This document shows positions 43,815 to 54,700 of a stretch of 64,000 bases of DNA, piece after piece. Origin of the DNA: Adiantum capillus-veneris. Taxonomy: Eukaryota; Streptophyta; Polypodiopsida; Polypodiales; Pteridaceae. The stretch spans positions 55,076,119-55,140,118 of the forward strand of contig CM043952.1 in the NCBI GenBank assembly GCA_014529385.2, read 5' to 3'. The number at the start of each line of letters is the position of its first letter. The first letter of the stretch is position 1. The translations under genes were made by a program, and so were the position numbers. The notes beneath the pieces are model-generated. The model was not told the DNA's origin and made no database searches. It saw nothing but the letters and a program-made list of their open reading frames with translations.

Positions 43815-44107
43815 ATTGCCCTACCCAGTTTCCCAACAAAGTCACTTATTAATAATAAGTGAAAATGGCTAAAATAGGGAAAATAGGTTTTCTGCACTGT
43901 AAAATGCTCCTGATGGAATGTGATGGTACTACTGATGATCATGTTGTTTGCAACCAGAGGATATGTATCTACTCTTAAGTGCCTGGACATGCACGGTCTG
44001 TGAACAAACTTACAAAAGTGCCAGAACACTTCCTAAGCTAGTTGAACTGAACCCTAGACATGAAGTAGCTTGTCCATGTACACATAGGGTTAGATGTGCA
44101 CGTGACA
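43815..44107 (-). repeat. Gy3 5' LTR, right part
   Basis: Resumes at ATTGCCCTACCCAG after Gy4 and ends GATGTGCACGTGACA at 44107. Confidence 0.85.
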
Positions 44108-44293
44108 TACTGACTGTCATTGTGATGATCATGCTGTGTGCAACCAGAGGATATGCAACCACTCTTAAGTGCCTGGACATGCACGGCCTGCGCACCGGCT
44201 CACAAAGGTGCCAGAACACTTCCTAAGCTGACCTAAACCCTAGACGTGAAGTAGCTTGTCCACATGCACATAGGGTTAGATGTGCACTTGACA
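44108..44293 (-). repeat. Gy2 3' LTR, right part
   Basis: TACTGACTGTCATTGTGATG resumes the LTR left at 35536; the same uninterrupted block is seen on the reverse strand near 53160-53190. Ends GCACTTGACA before the polypurine tract. Confidence 0.85.
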
Positions 44294-45360
44294 TCCCCTC
44301 ATTTTCAAAGTGAGGTACTGGTACCTAACTGTATGGCGTTGAGGGAGTGCGCCAATGGTATCTGGAATGCTGCGAAGAACTCTTCGCCGGCCCACTCTGA
44401 TGCATGGGTCATGCGATACTTGAACTTCGTGAAGTTCTGCAATGCTTGCTTCTATGGGCCGCGCCGAAAGCGACACTAAGTGATCTGTTGTGGCTTGAAT
44501 GCTCCAACTTCGGCTATGGTCGTGGATCTACCTTCTTCAAGAATCTCTGAGGACGAAAATTCCTGAAACCATTTCCAACATAAAATCATGAACATGCCCA
44601 TTCCATGTAGAGTGATTGGAAAAATACTTTTCTTCCTAAATGACTGTGAATGCAATGCAGATGAACAAAGTGGCAGAGTACCAAGCCGTTCACTAAACAC
44701 ACGCAAAAAGTGGGATCGAAACTTGACTTTTCGACCTACACCTATCAACTATGTCAAATCATAACGGGAATGCCGATGCTTGATTGACAATCTTTCTTGT
44801 GCTCTTTCTAAGATTGTCATGCCAAGGAAGAGACGAGGAATGTGAATTCCTTGAATGCAAAATTTTGTTCTTTTCAAGAGAGATCCGCAAACATCCGTGC
44901 TCATCCGTGAGTGAGTCATGTGCATCGTACAATACGACAGGCCTATGAAAAGGGAACACGTAAAGACAGTAACGAAAATACAAGAAATCGTCACGAATGA
45001 AACACTCGAACAATGCGTGCTGAGTAATCATGCGAACACACAATACTTTCTGAGTGGGTTCTTTGGACCTCGACTCGAGAGCCAAGATCGGTTCTGCGTG
45101 ATTGATCGTATTTGCAATGAGGTTAGCTTCACTAGTAAAAGCATCATCTAAACCATCATGCTTGTAAACAATCACATCTCTATCATGCAAAACATGTGTG
45201 TCGTGCTTCGGAAAAGGGTTTCATGTGTCTTTTCTTGTTCGTTGTCATGCAACAAATCATGCTTCGCTAGAATGAGACTACGTGTTTTATCCTCGTCCAA
45301 AACATGAGAGTGAGAGATTAGTGACATAGATGGAATCTTAGTGTCACATTGAAGAACCAC
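44294..45360 (-). pseudogene. Gy2 H/D repeat remnant, H-x6-H, integrase C-terminus, chromodomain
   Basis: Several frames in order from the right: CVLQDRDVI-type H/D remnant, LALESRSKEPTQKVLC, then ALFECFIRDDFLYFRYCLYV with DAHDSLTDEHG (44759-45190), which is the copy closest to a standard integrase zinc-binding motif; then FPITLHGMGMFMILCWKWFQEF (44476-44748) and the chromodomain remnant to 44294. Stops and frameshifts make it non-coding, consistent with its age. Confidence 0.75.
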
Positions 45361-45900
45361 GAGAGGTGCTCCTTCAAGTGCGAGACTGAGAGTGTTTTCT
45401 TTCCAACAAACTTGTGGATTATGACCTTTAAACTGTTCAATGCAAAAATCACATCATATCTTGAAAGAGGAGATATCACAAACTTTCGATGAAAACGGAT
45501 ATTTTGAATGGACACGGTCACATCAAGACAGTCATGCATAAACGAAGAGTGCATGCCGGGAGCAAACCCAGAGGCCACAATGGGATCAATGGGTCGAGCT
45601 TCTAGACGTGCGCTCTTCATGACAGTCGCTAATCACATCATACATAATACCAGAATCAATGAAGACCAAAATGTGTTGACCATTCACATAACCGTAACAA
45701 TGTATGAGAGATGCATCGGCATGATCGTGAGAAAACTTGGGACACATTAGTGTGCTCTCTGATTGCATTTATAGAAGATGTGAATTCTGTGGGTTCCTTT
45801 GTGGGTTCTTTAGGTTTGTTCTTAGGACAATCTCGTCTTATATGACCCTTAGTGTGACATTGATAACATCTTCCTTCTTTAGAATAAATGACTTGTTCTT
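45361..45900 (-). pseudogene. Gy2 protease and zinc knuckle remnant
   Basis: Fragments HILVFIDSGIMYDVISD (active site DSG in this copy) and FVISPLSRYDVIFA, in two frames, match the protease of Gy1 and Gy5. A CCHC remnant follows near 45830-45880 (tract complementary to CATTGATAACATC). Confidence 0.7.
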
Positions 45901-46199
45901 CTGACGTTATGTATCCTCCTACAATTCCTTGTGTGACTTTTTCATATGGGGTGAGCTTAGGTTTAGCAGGTGTGTTAGCTTTACCCTTAGATTCATTGTG
46001 AGAGTTTTTTTCCGAAGGAGTAGAGAAAGATTGGCTAGAAGAGTTACTGTTCTTACCATTCGGTGGGTTCGGAGGAGTCTGAGAGGTAATATGTGAAGAC
46101 TTGTTCTCCTTAGGCTTTCCTTTGTCATCTCCTCTGCGAGAGCAATCCCTACCGCCTTGTTGAGATCTATTGGATCGAGTACTTTGACATCAAACTTGA
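45901..46199 (-). pseudogene. Gy2 Gag C-terminus
   Basis: LDPIDLNKAVGIALAEEM and the following polar linker match the Gag end of Gy1 and Gy5. It is cut at CTTGA by Gy5 and continues at 52905. Confidence 0.75.
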
Positions 46200-47414
46200 T
46201 GTAAGGTGCAACGGAATGAATGTTGTATTTTCTCAAGATTAGTGATCTTTATTTGCTCAAGGTTCCTTTTAGTTCTCAGGGAAAGAGAGAGCTTTCCGTC
46301 TTATGGAGTGCTATGATCACGAACAAAGTGAGTGATATTGTGCGTGCAAGTGAATGAGACTGAGAGAAGGAGAGAGAAGAGATACGACACCCGAGAGGTT
46401 GTAAAACCCTCCTCCTCAGGCCCCACTCTCGTCGGCGAGAGTGGTCTAACTTGATTGCACAAAGGTGTACAATGCGAATGCAATGGACTGATGCAAACGG
46501 AGACTATGTCGATGAAGACGATGAAGACTTTAGGGCTGAATTCGATGCTTCTTTATCTGCTGTCCACAAAGGGGCAAGGCTGAAAATCGGTGCTACTTTG
46601 GGGGCTGAAATTGACTGCTTTTGTCGGGCTGAAATGGTGAGGAGAAAACGCTGATGTGTCTAGGTTAAGGCTGCGTTTTTGAAGAACTGCTGCCGGCTGA
46701 AAACGCTGAGAATCTGCTGCGTTTTCCAAGGCTGAACTGATGGTAAAAACGCAGGGTTTGCTGCAGGCTGAATAGCGTTTGTATGGCTGAAATCGCTGCA
46801 GAACTTCAAGGGAATGCTAGCGTTAGTAAACTGTTGATGCTGCTGCCAGATGGTAAAAACGCCAGGGCAAGTGTGGACTTGGATGGCGATGGGCAGGTTC
46901 TGGAAAGCGCCCAAGGAGGGAGAGGCAAGCTATGATGAAAACGCTGGCTCTGGGTGGAGTGGCATCGCCAAGGGTTTGGGGAGGGTCTTGCTGAGAGAGG
47001 GAGGGAGTCGGGACACTTGTTGCTTGGGGAAGCCTGCTGTGCCTTTGCTCATCTGCCAATCTGTGCTAACTTGGGTTTTGCTTATATATTAACTTACCCC
47101 ATTTGCCCTACTGAGTATCCAACAAAAGTCACTTAATAAATAAGTGGAAAATGTCAAAAATAGGGAAAAATGGGATAAAGTCACTTGAAAAATCCCCGAA
47201 TTGACTCTGATAGAATCTGATGGAAATGCTTATGCTTATGCAGTGTGCAACCAAAGGATATGCATCTATACTGAGTGACTGGGCATGCACGGTCTACGAG
47301 TAGACTCACAAAAGTGCCAGATTACTTCTAATCTAACTTGACTGGACTTGACGGAAACCTTGCTATGGTGTAGCTTGTCCACGGACACATAGGGTTGGGA
47401 TGTGTCACGTGACA
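46200..47414 (-). repeat. Gy5 3' LTR
   Basis: TGTAAGGTGCAACGG...GATGTGTCACGTGACA. Sense TATA box TATATAAG at about 47091-47099. Internal GTTTTTAC-GCGTTTT motif array on the sense strand. Confidence 0.92.
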
Positions 47415-47427
47415 TCCCCTCCTTTTT
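47415..47427 (-). other. Gy5 polypurine tract
   Basis: Sense AAAAAGGAGGGGA before the 3' LTR. Confidence 0.88.
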
Positions 47428-47743
47428 AAAGTGAGGTACTGCTACCGAGCTGCATGGCTTCATTGTAGTGTGCCAACAACTCTGGATAATCCTTGAAGAA
47501 CTTTTCGTCTACCCACACCGCTTCGTGGGTTCCTCGATCTTTGAACTTCAAAAAATATTGTCGTACTTGTTTCTTCGAACCATGGCGAAACCGATGCAAC
47601 AAGACTTGCTCCGGCTCCATGACTTTTGCTTCATCGATGATCTCCGGTTCTTCTTCTTCCGAAACGTCCTTTGGAGGTGTTCCCTGAAACACTTTCAACC
47701 AAGAAACATAGAAAATGTTGTGCATTGACCATGAGTTAGGCAA
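47426..47743 (-). pseudogene. Gy5 integrase C-terminal module and chromodomain
   Basis: WSMHNIFYVSWLKVFQG is the standard integrase C-terminal HNVFHVSxLK block; after an acidic linker comes LLHRFRHGSKKQVRQYFLKF, HEAVWVDEKFFKDYPEL, a chromodomain-like fold ending in GSSTSL at the polypurine tract. This copy shows most clearly what the corresponding part of Gy1-Gy4, Gy6 and Gy7 is derived from. Confidence 0.85.
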
Positions 47744-48030
47744 CTTAAGTTCATTGAAACCTCATTAATCTTTTTGATGATTGGAAATGGACCATACATA
47801 TGAAAAGATAACTTAGGACATTTCTTTCCAACTTGCTTAAGACGCTGTTTCATGATTTGTAGATACACCAAATCTCCTTCCTTGGTCGAGACCTCCTGAC
47901 GATGCTTGTTAGCCTGTCGAGAATAAGATTCCTGAGCCTTGCTTAGCCGAAGCTTCCAACTCTCAGAAATCTCATCCAATGATTGACTCTCAGCATTGGC
48001 ATCAGGCATTTGACTGCTCAGAAAATTGTG
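47695..48030 (-). pseudogene. Gy5 integrase linker fused to RNase H end
   Basis: ESWKLRLSKAQESYSRQANK, HRQEVSTKEGDLVYLQIMKQ and PKLSFHMYGPFPIIKKI are the post-core integrase tract. Upstream, near 48020-48035, this is joined out of frame to RNase H sequence, with no zinc-binding domain or catalytic core between. Confidence 0.85.
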
Positions 48031-49306
48031 ACCACCACGCTTGGCGATCACTCCAATGTGCATTAGGCATAGACTGGAGCCACTTGAGGGCTTGATGATC
48101 TGTGCGCACTGTAAACTCTCTACCATACAAAAAATGCTTCCAATGCTTAAGAGAGTGAATGACAGACAAAAGTTCTTTATCATAAACTGAATAATTCTTT
48201 TCCGCACTATTGAGCTTCTGGCTAAGGAAAGCTACTGGGCGACCATGCTACTGGAGCACAGCGTCTATGGCGACATTGCTCGCATCCGTCCATACCTCAA
48301 AGGTGTCATCCCAAGAGGCAAGGATAAGACACGGTGCTTCTGTCACCGCAACCTTGAGAGTTGCGAAAGCCTCAATGGCTGCTTCGGGCAAGTCTACGCG
48401 CTGACGGCGAGTCTTAACCCCTTTCAACACATCAGTCGTAGGTGCAGCAATGCGTGCAAAATTCTCTATGTGCGAACTATATGCTTGACAAAAACCAAGA
48501 AAAGAACGCACATCATATGCAGTTTTGGGCAAATCCAAATTACAAACCTGTTCCATCTTCGTGGGGTCTAGCTTGACGCCTTCTGCAGAAATGATATAAC
48601 CCAGATAAGTCGTTTGGATGAGTGTCAGTTGTATATTGCAGCTAAGAAGTCGGAATTTTTTCTTACTGAAGTCAGTTAGGACCCTTTCAACATCTAATTC
48701 ATGTTGCTCCCACGATGCAAAAAAAATGAGAATATCATCTAAAAAGATGAACACACATACACCTACCATATCGCCGAAACGACCTACCATGAGACGATTG
48801 AACGTACCCATGGCTCCTGTCAATCCAAAAGGCATAACAATATACTCCCATTGCCCTCGCTCAGTGTGAAAGGCGGTCTTGAAAATATCTCCTTTGAATA
48901 CCCGTACCTGATGGTATCCACTTTTGAGATCGACCTTGCTGAAAACCTTCGCCCCCTGGAGCCTATCCAAGATATACTCAATGCGAGGCATCGGAAACAT
49001 GTTCTTGAGGGTCATCTTGTTTAATGCCCTGTAGTCAACACACAAACGAGACGAACCATCCTTCTTGCGAACGAACAAAATAGGAGCAGCAAAAGGACTT
49101 ACACTAGGACGTATGAATCCTCTAGCCACCAACTCCGTGAGTTGTCGCTCTAACTCTTTCTCCTGTGATTTGTTCAAACGGTAGGGAGCCTTACTGACAG
49201 GCTGCGCTCCCTCCATAAGCTCGATGCGATGGTCCTCCGGCCGCTCCGATGGGAGACGAGGTGGAAGATCATTCTGCAAAAAGAGATGTTTATATTTCGT
49301 AAACAA
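48030..49306 (-). pseudogene. Gy5 reverse transcriptase and RNase H
   Basis: One frame of 352 codons (48248-49306) begins FTKYKHLFLQNDLPPRLP and contains PYRLNKSQEKELERQL, PFAAPILFVRKKDGSSRLCV, KVDLKSGYHQVRV, MPFGLTGAMGTFNRLM, the catalytic FIFLDDILIF, TYLGYIISAEGV, RSFLGFCQAYSSHI and the RNase H start EVWTDASNVAIDAVLQ. RNase H continues in another frame to TDHQALKWLQSMP and breaks at about 48025. All RT blocks are intact; the frame is preceded by one stop after the protease. Confidence 0.92.
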
Positions 49307-49381
49307 CTCCGAATACTTACCTGGAGCCTGAATGCTCTGGGAAACTGGAGCAACATAAATGAATGCCGCTTGTGCTCCTCG

Positions 49382-49985
49382 TCATAATTCACCCTTTACC
49401 TGTACCCGCGAGATGAGAGGCAAAGAATGCAAGCCCTTCTTAGCACGAATGATGAGAGGGGAATCAGTATCGGAATGTAAAGTGATCGTGTTAGCACCAA
49501 ATTTAATGTGAGCATCAAGTTCACGAAACCTTTTAATGCCTAAAATCATCACACATCCGGAGAGAGGAGATACAAGAAATTTCCTATGAAAAGAATCTTG
49601 TTGAACGGTAAAAAGCACATCAAGGCACTCCTTCGTGATGACAGAGTCCATACCAAGAGCGAAGCCAGAAACCTCGAGAGGAGATTTCGGACTAACCTCT
49701 AGGCGGGCTCTTTCAACAAGAGGGGGACTAATCACATCATGCATACTGCCTGGATCAAACAATATAATAAAACGTTGTCCTTTTACATGACCATAACACT
49801 TCAAGAGAGATTCATCAATGTGTGTGTCAGAGTCATGAGAAGATACAGGTTGTGTTGTGACAGAGTTTGTGGTAGTTGTGGGTGCCTTTGGTTCTCTAGG
49901 TGGGACTGTCTTAAGACAGGCCTTTTTAATGTGACCCTTGACATGACATTGAAAACATCTACCTTCTTTAGTATAAATCACTTGT
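49382..49985 (-). pseudogene. Gy5 zinc knuckle and protease
   Basis: CFQCHVKGHIKKAC is a complete CCHC knuckle. Then GQRFIILFDPGSMHDVIS (active site DPG), EVSPKSPLEVSGFALGMDS, HRKFLVSPLSGCVMILGIKR. The frame is the same as RT and separated from it by a single TGA at 49382-49384. Confidence 0.88.
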
Positions 49986-50150
49986 TCTTCAGCTGTGATG
50001 TATCCTCCTATAATTCCTTAAGAAGCTTTTTCATCAGGGGTGAGCTTAGGTTTTGCAGGTGCTTTAGCTTTACCCTTAGATTCATTGTTAGAGTTCTTTT
50101 CCGAGGAATTAGAGGAAGAAGGGCTAGAAGAATTACCATTCTTACCGTTC

Positions 50151-51254
50151 TTACCATTCTGTGTTCTGAGAATTCTGAGATGTCCCTTGAGAAGACATGT
50201 TCTCCTTAGGCTTTCCCTTGTTGTGCTTCATCTCTTGGGTGAGAGCGATTGCTACCGCCTTGTTGAGATCCGCGGGGTCAAAGACTTCGACATCAAACTT
50301 GATGTATTCGTCTAACCCAAAGAGAAAAGCCTCTTTGCGCTCATCATCCGATTTGCCTAATTGAGTGCCTAGCTGCAAAACACGGTTAGAAAAAGACATC
50401 ATTGGCATACCATGTTGCTTGAGATTACGCCAATCCTCTTTCAATCATGCGAGGTACTGAGGTTGCATAAACCGCGCCTTGAGCTTGTCTTGGAAATCAG
50501 CCCAACTAAAAGAGAGGGGTGTGAAATCGTCGGCTGTCTCTAGGTGCGCGGCTAGCTGTGCCTCTTGCCATGCATGGTACCAATTTATGGCATCACCGGC
50601 AAGGTACATAGCTGCCGTCAAAACTTTGCTATTGCTGGTCTTCTTAGTTGTCGCAAAATAAGCATTAAATTGATGCAACCAAGAATGAATAACAGTAGCA
50701 TCCATCTTACCATCATACTTACTGAAAGTCAACTTTTCCGTGACTGGGTTGTTGGAATCCGCATCGTGGCTTGCACCACCAGAGGAACTCCCACGATCTT
50801 TGGGTGGTTCGGTCTTCGAGGCTAGCAATTGGGCAATAAATTCTTGATTGCGAAGCTCCCTTTGAGCTTCACGCTCGGCGTTCTTTTCTGCTTTTCGTTC
50901 ATTTCGTTCCTCGCGCTCGCGTTCGAGAGTAAGTCTATTTTCTTCTTGTTGTGCCACAAGTTTTGCGTGTCTTTCATCGCGCTCACGCTCCTGAGCAAGG
51001 CGATTGTCTTCTTGTTTTGCGGAAAGTCTTGCGTTTCTTTCATCGCGCTCACGTTCTTGAGCAAGGCGACTTGCTTCTTGTCTATCCATCATGGCCATCA
51101 TCTGCTTGACCATTGCCTCCATAGCACTTGGTGGCGTAGATGGCGAAGGGGGAGGGTTGAAGAAATCATCTCAGGGTGGGGACGAGTCTTCGTCGCCTCT
51201 CTCATGCTCATCACGTGTATGCGAAGTATGCATTCCGCTTCGGGTGACCACCAT
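50151..51254 (-). pseudogene. Gy5 Gag
   Basis: ATG at 51254 (MVVTRSGM), a TGA in the Pro/Ser region, then from 51122 PMEAMVKQ-like Met-rich start, a repeated coil (RLAQERERDERNARL and variants three times), the capsid block LTFSKYDGKMDATVIHSWLH, AINWYHAWQEAQL, SFSWADFQDKLKARFMQPQY, a TGA at 50445 replacing an Arg codon (CGA in related copies) and VLQLGTQLGKS...EAFLFGLDEYIK. The same reading frame throughout apart from stops; a frameshift lies between Gag and the zinc knuckle. Confidence 0.88.
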
Positions 51255-51269
51255 GCACTATGATCTTGG

Positions 51270-51335
51270 GTTCTTAAGCTCGCGAGGAATTTGGGTTCTT
51301 GAGGTCCTTGATTCGTGAGAATCTTGGGTTCTTGA
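51270..51335 (-). repeat. Gy5 pre-gag CAAGAACCT repeats
   Basis: Shortest version of the array, interrupted by a segment with GATTCTCACGAATC. Confidence 0.65.
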
Positions 51336-51592
51336 GGTGTTCTTTTGCTTGCAAATCGCGTTTGGGAAGGATCTTCTCTTCACGCGAGTTCTACTCCTTT
51401 CTGCGGGCGCACCCCTTGCCGGCCTTGCGCTCACACCAAGGTTGCTTTTTCCCACCTCACGTCGATTGGCCGGCCGCTAAGTGCATGGTCCGCTCTCAAT
51501 GAGTGAAAAGAGACACAAGGGGAGGTTGGACAAGCCCTTCTTTCTTGGGATTCCTGTCACTCTTCAACAAAACACGATTAGGAATCGCCACG

Positions 51593-51608
51593 CCCAAGTA
51601 AACTTGGG
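51593..51608 (-). ncRNA. Gy5 leader hairpin
   Basis: Sense CCCAAG TTTA CTTGGG. Confidence 0.55.
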
Positions 51609-51678
51609 TTCGTGCGACCGCAACAAGCAAAAACAATTCTTGTGGTTCTTTCCTTGAGTAATGCAGAACACTTCCAAA

Positions 51679-51690
51679 GCTCTGATACCA
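51679..51690 (-). other. Gy5 primer binding site
   Basis: Sense TGGTATCAGAGC, one base from the LTR. Confidence 0.92.
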
Positions 51691-51691
51691 A

Positions 51692-52904
51692 TGTAAGGTG
51701 CAACGAAATGAATGTTGTATTTTCTCAAGATTAGTGATCTTTATTTGCTCAAGGTTTCTCTTAGTTCTTAGGGAAAGAGAGAGCTTTCCATCTTATGGAG
51801 AGTGCTATGATCACGAACAAAGTGAGTGGATATTGTGCGTGCAAGTGAATGAGACTAAGAGAAGGAGAGAGAAGAGATACGACACCCGAGAGGTTGTAAA
51901 ACCCTCCTCCGAAGGCCCCACTCTCGTCGGCGAGAGTGGTCTAACTTGATTGCACAAAGGTGTACAATGCGAATGCAATGGACTGATGCAAACGGGGACT
52001 ATGTCGATGAAGACGATGAAGACTTTAGGGCTGAATTCGATGCTTCTTTATCTGCTGTCCACAAAGGGGCAAGGCTGAAAATCGGTGCTACTTTGGGGGC
52101 TGAAATTGACTGCTTTTGTCGGGCTGAAATGGTGAGGAGAAAACGCTGATGTGTCTAGGTTAAGGCTGCGTTTTTGAAGAACTGCTGCCGGCTGAAAACG
52201 CCGAGAATCTGCTGCGTTTTCCAAGGCTGAACTGATGGTAAAAACGCAGGGTTTGCTGCAGGCTGAATAGCGTTTTTATGGCTGAAATCGCTGCAGAACT
52301 TCAAGGGAATGCTAGCGTTAGTAAACTGTTGATGCTGCTGCCAGATGGTGGTAAAAACGCCAGGGAAAGTGTGGACTTGGATGGCGATGGGCAGGTTCTG
52401 GAAAGCGCCCAGGGAGGGAGAGGCAAGCTATGATGAAAACGCTGGCTCTGGGTGGAGTGGCCTCGCCAAGGGTTTGGGGAGGGTCTTGCTGAGAGAGGGA
52501 GGGACACCTGTTGCTTGGGGAAGCCTGCTGTGCCTTTGCTCATCTGCCAATCTGTGCTAACTTGGGTTTGCTTATATATTAACTTACCCAATTTGCCCTA
52601 CTGAGTACCCAACAAAAGTCACTTAATAAATAAGTGAAAAATGTCAAAAATAGGGAGAAATGGGATAAAGTCACTTGAAAAATTCCCAAACTGACTCTGA
52701 TGGAATCTGATGGAAATGCTTATGCTTATGCAGTGTGCAACCAGAGGATATGCATCTATACTGAGTGACTGGGCATGCACGGTCTACGAATAGACTCACA
52801 AAAGTGCCTGATCACTTCTAATCTAACTTGACTGGACTTGACGGAAACCCTGCTATGGTGTAGCTTGTCCACGGACACATACGGTTGGGATGTGTCACAT
52901 GACA
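51692..52904 (-). repeat. Gy5 5' LTR
   Basis: Nearly identical to 46200-47414. The terminal palindrome is TGTCACATGACA, one C-to-T type change from TGTCACGTGACA. Confidence 0.92.
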
Positions 52905-52996
52905 CTTGATATACTCGTCCAATCCGTATAGGAATGCCTTTTTGTGCTCATCATCCGATTTGCGTAATTGGGTGTGAAGCTGCAAAACACGATAAC
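52905..52996 (-). pseudogene. Gy2 Gag fragment after Gy5
   Basis: Encodes a short piece of the Gag C-terminus on the sense strand (block VLQLHTQLRKSDDEHKKA with FLYGLDEYIK), ending at GATAAC where an inverted LTR begins. Confidence 0.8.
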
Positions 52997-53963
52997 TGTC
53001 ACGTGCACATCTAACCCTATGTGCATGTGGACAAGCTACTTCAGGTCTAGGGTTCGGGTCAGCTTACGAAGTCTTCTAGAATTTTTGTGAGCCTGTGCGC
53101 AAGCCGTGCATGTCCAGGCACTTAGAGTAGTTGCATATCCTCTGGTTGCACACAGCATGATCATCAACATGACAGTCAGTACCCATCATGAGCATTTTAC
53201 AGTGCACAGAAACTATTTTCCCTATTTTATCCATTTTTCACTTATTATTAATAAGTGACTTTGTTGGGAAAGTGGGTAGGGCAAATTTGCTAAGTTCTAA
53301 AAAAGAAACCTAGCGCTAGCACTTCTGGCAGAAGAGGCAGCAGAAGTCTACCAACTTACAGTGCACCTTCTCAGCAAGAGCGGCAGGTGACCTAGCGTTT
53401 CCAGCCAACAACTGATCAAGACCAGAGTTTTGGCAATCGTCTAGTCTAGCATTTCCAGATTTACCAGATCAGCCCTGGCGTTTTGCAGATCCCAGATTAG
53501 GCCTAGTGTTTTTGCAAATCCCAGATTAGGCCTAGCGTTTTTGCACCTTGCTGACAGCATCAGCGTTTTGCAGATTCTCGGCGACAGATCAGCCCTTAGC
53601 ATCAGCGTTTTCAGTTTTCAGCACTTAGACTCCACACTACCCCGCAGCAGTTCCTCGCCGCACGGTTAGATCAGCCGGCGTTTCCAATTTCAGCCCGCTG
53701 TCCGCAGATTTCAGAATCTTCGTTTTCAGCGCATCATCGTCGCGTCTTCGCCATCGCCGTCCTCGCCGACACAGTGTCATAATTCAGTAGCTAGCAGATT
53801 TCAGCCCCTAGCGTTTTCAGATTTCAGCCCGTCTCGTCGTTGTCATCATTGTCGTCGACATCGTTGGCAAGTCCATTGCATCTAGACCATTGTACCAGAT
53901 TTGTGCAATGAATAGCATAGACCTCTCGCCATAGAGAAGGGGACCCTTAGAGGAGGGTTTGAT
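52997..53963 (+). repeat. Inverted Gy LTR, truncated
   Basis: Starts TGTCACGTGCACATC and runs through the GCGTTTT motif array to GGAGGGTTTGA, where the family homology stops; the last 250 or so bases (to CACCTTACA) are missing. No primer site or internal region of its own is seen. ATAAC precedes it. Confidence 0.8.
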
Positions 53964-54020
53964 ACGGAGTGTGCCTAATACTACAAAGCCATTTTCCGAT
54001 GCTACATGCAATTTTGCCTA

Positions 54021-54700
54021 TTGTCCTTAGTGCCTGTCTGAAAATGCTGCCTTAGGCTGAAAAAAAACGCTGAAGTAGGTTGCTGAATCTGCTGCAAATT
54101 TGGCTGAAAAACGCTGGTCTAATGCTGTCCAATAACGCTCTTTGGCTGGTTGTAAAACGCTGACTTACTGTTGTAGGAAAACGCTGATCTTGAGCTTGAA
54201 AAACGCTGAATTGGCTGAGTCTGCGGGCGCTGATATGAAGGGCTGAAACGCTGAGGTTTAGGCTGAAAACGCCAGAGCTTCAAAGGGGGTCTTGCTTGAG
54301 AGAGAGAGAGAGAGATGCCTGCTGCAACGGGTGCCTGTGCTCTCCTGGCTCTTCTGCTAGAAAACCTAGCGCTAGCTTTTCCTTATATATTATCTTAGTC
54401 AAGTTGCCCTATCCAGTTCCCAACAAAAGTCACTTAAAAATAATAAGTGAAAAATGTCAAAAATATGGAAAATAGGTGTATGCACTGTAAAAATGCTCCT
54501 GATGGGAAAGCTGATGATCATGCTGTGTGCAACCAGAGGATATGCATCTAATCTAAGTGTCTGGACATGCACAGTCTGCGAACAGACGCACAAAAGTGCC
54601 AGATCACTTCCTAAGCTAGGCTAATTGAACTGAACTGAACTGAACCCTTGCCATGAAGTAGCTCGTCCACGTACACATAGGGTTAGATGTGCACGTGACA
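54021..54700 (-). repeat. Gy6 3' LTR, truncated
   Basis: Homology with 62980-63552 starts near CTTAGTGCCT and continues to GATGTGCACGTGACA. The first half is missing; a 57-bp unrelated stretch (53964-54020) joins it to the inverted LTR. Confidence 0.8.

Larger units (their letters stand above)
35537..44107 (-). mobile_element. Gy3: short gypsy derivative inserted in the Gy2 LTR, hosting Gy4
   Basis: LTRs at 35537-36685 and at 38601-39440 plus 43815-44107 (split by Gy4). Flanks are TACTA (35532-35536) and TACTG (44108-44112), one mismatch. Removing Gy4 gives about 4.2 kb. The coding part is reduced to the Gag N-terminal coil, the H/D repeat, the integrase remnants and the chromodomain; capsid, zinc knuckle, protease, RT, RNase H and integrase core are all absent. 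Confidence 0.88.
46200..52904 (-). mobile_element. Gy5: gypsy element with RT and RNase H but no integrase core
   Basis: LTRs 46200-47414 and 51692-52904, duplication CTTGA at 46195-46199 and 52905-52909. The LTRs look almost identical by eye, so it is among the youngest insertions. Internal region 4.3 kb with Gag, zinc knuckle, protease, RT, RNase H, integrase C-terminal end and chromodomain. The integrase zinc-binding and DDE regions are deleted, and several in-frame stops are present. Confidence 0.92.
34480..52996 (-). mobile_element. Gy2: oldest gypsy of the right-hand nest, split twice, 5' part lost
   Basis: The 3' LTR is 34480-35536 plus 44108-44293, split by Gy3. The internal region is 44294-46199 plus 52905-52996, split by Gy5 in gag. 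The rest of gag, the primer site and the 5' LTR are missing: an inverted Gy LTR begins at 52997. The left flank before the LTR is CTACC; no matching duplication is visible on the right. Two younger elements lie in it, so it is the oldest of this group. Confidence 0.85.

Noticed and set aside
46451-46654. Repeated 67-codon frame in the Gy5 LTRs (also at 51946-52149)
   Set aside because: It is identical in both copies only because LTRs are duplicated; it lies in the R-U5 motif array and other family members do not keep it open.
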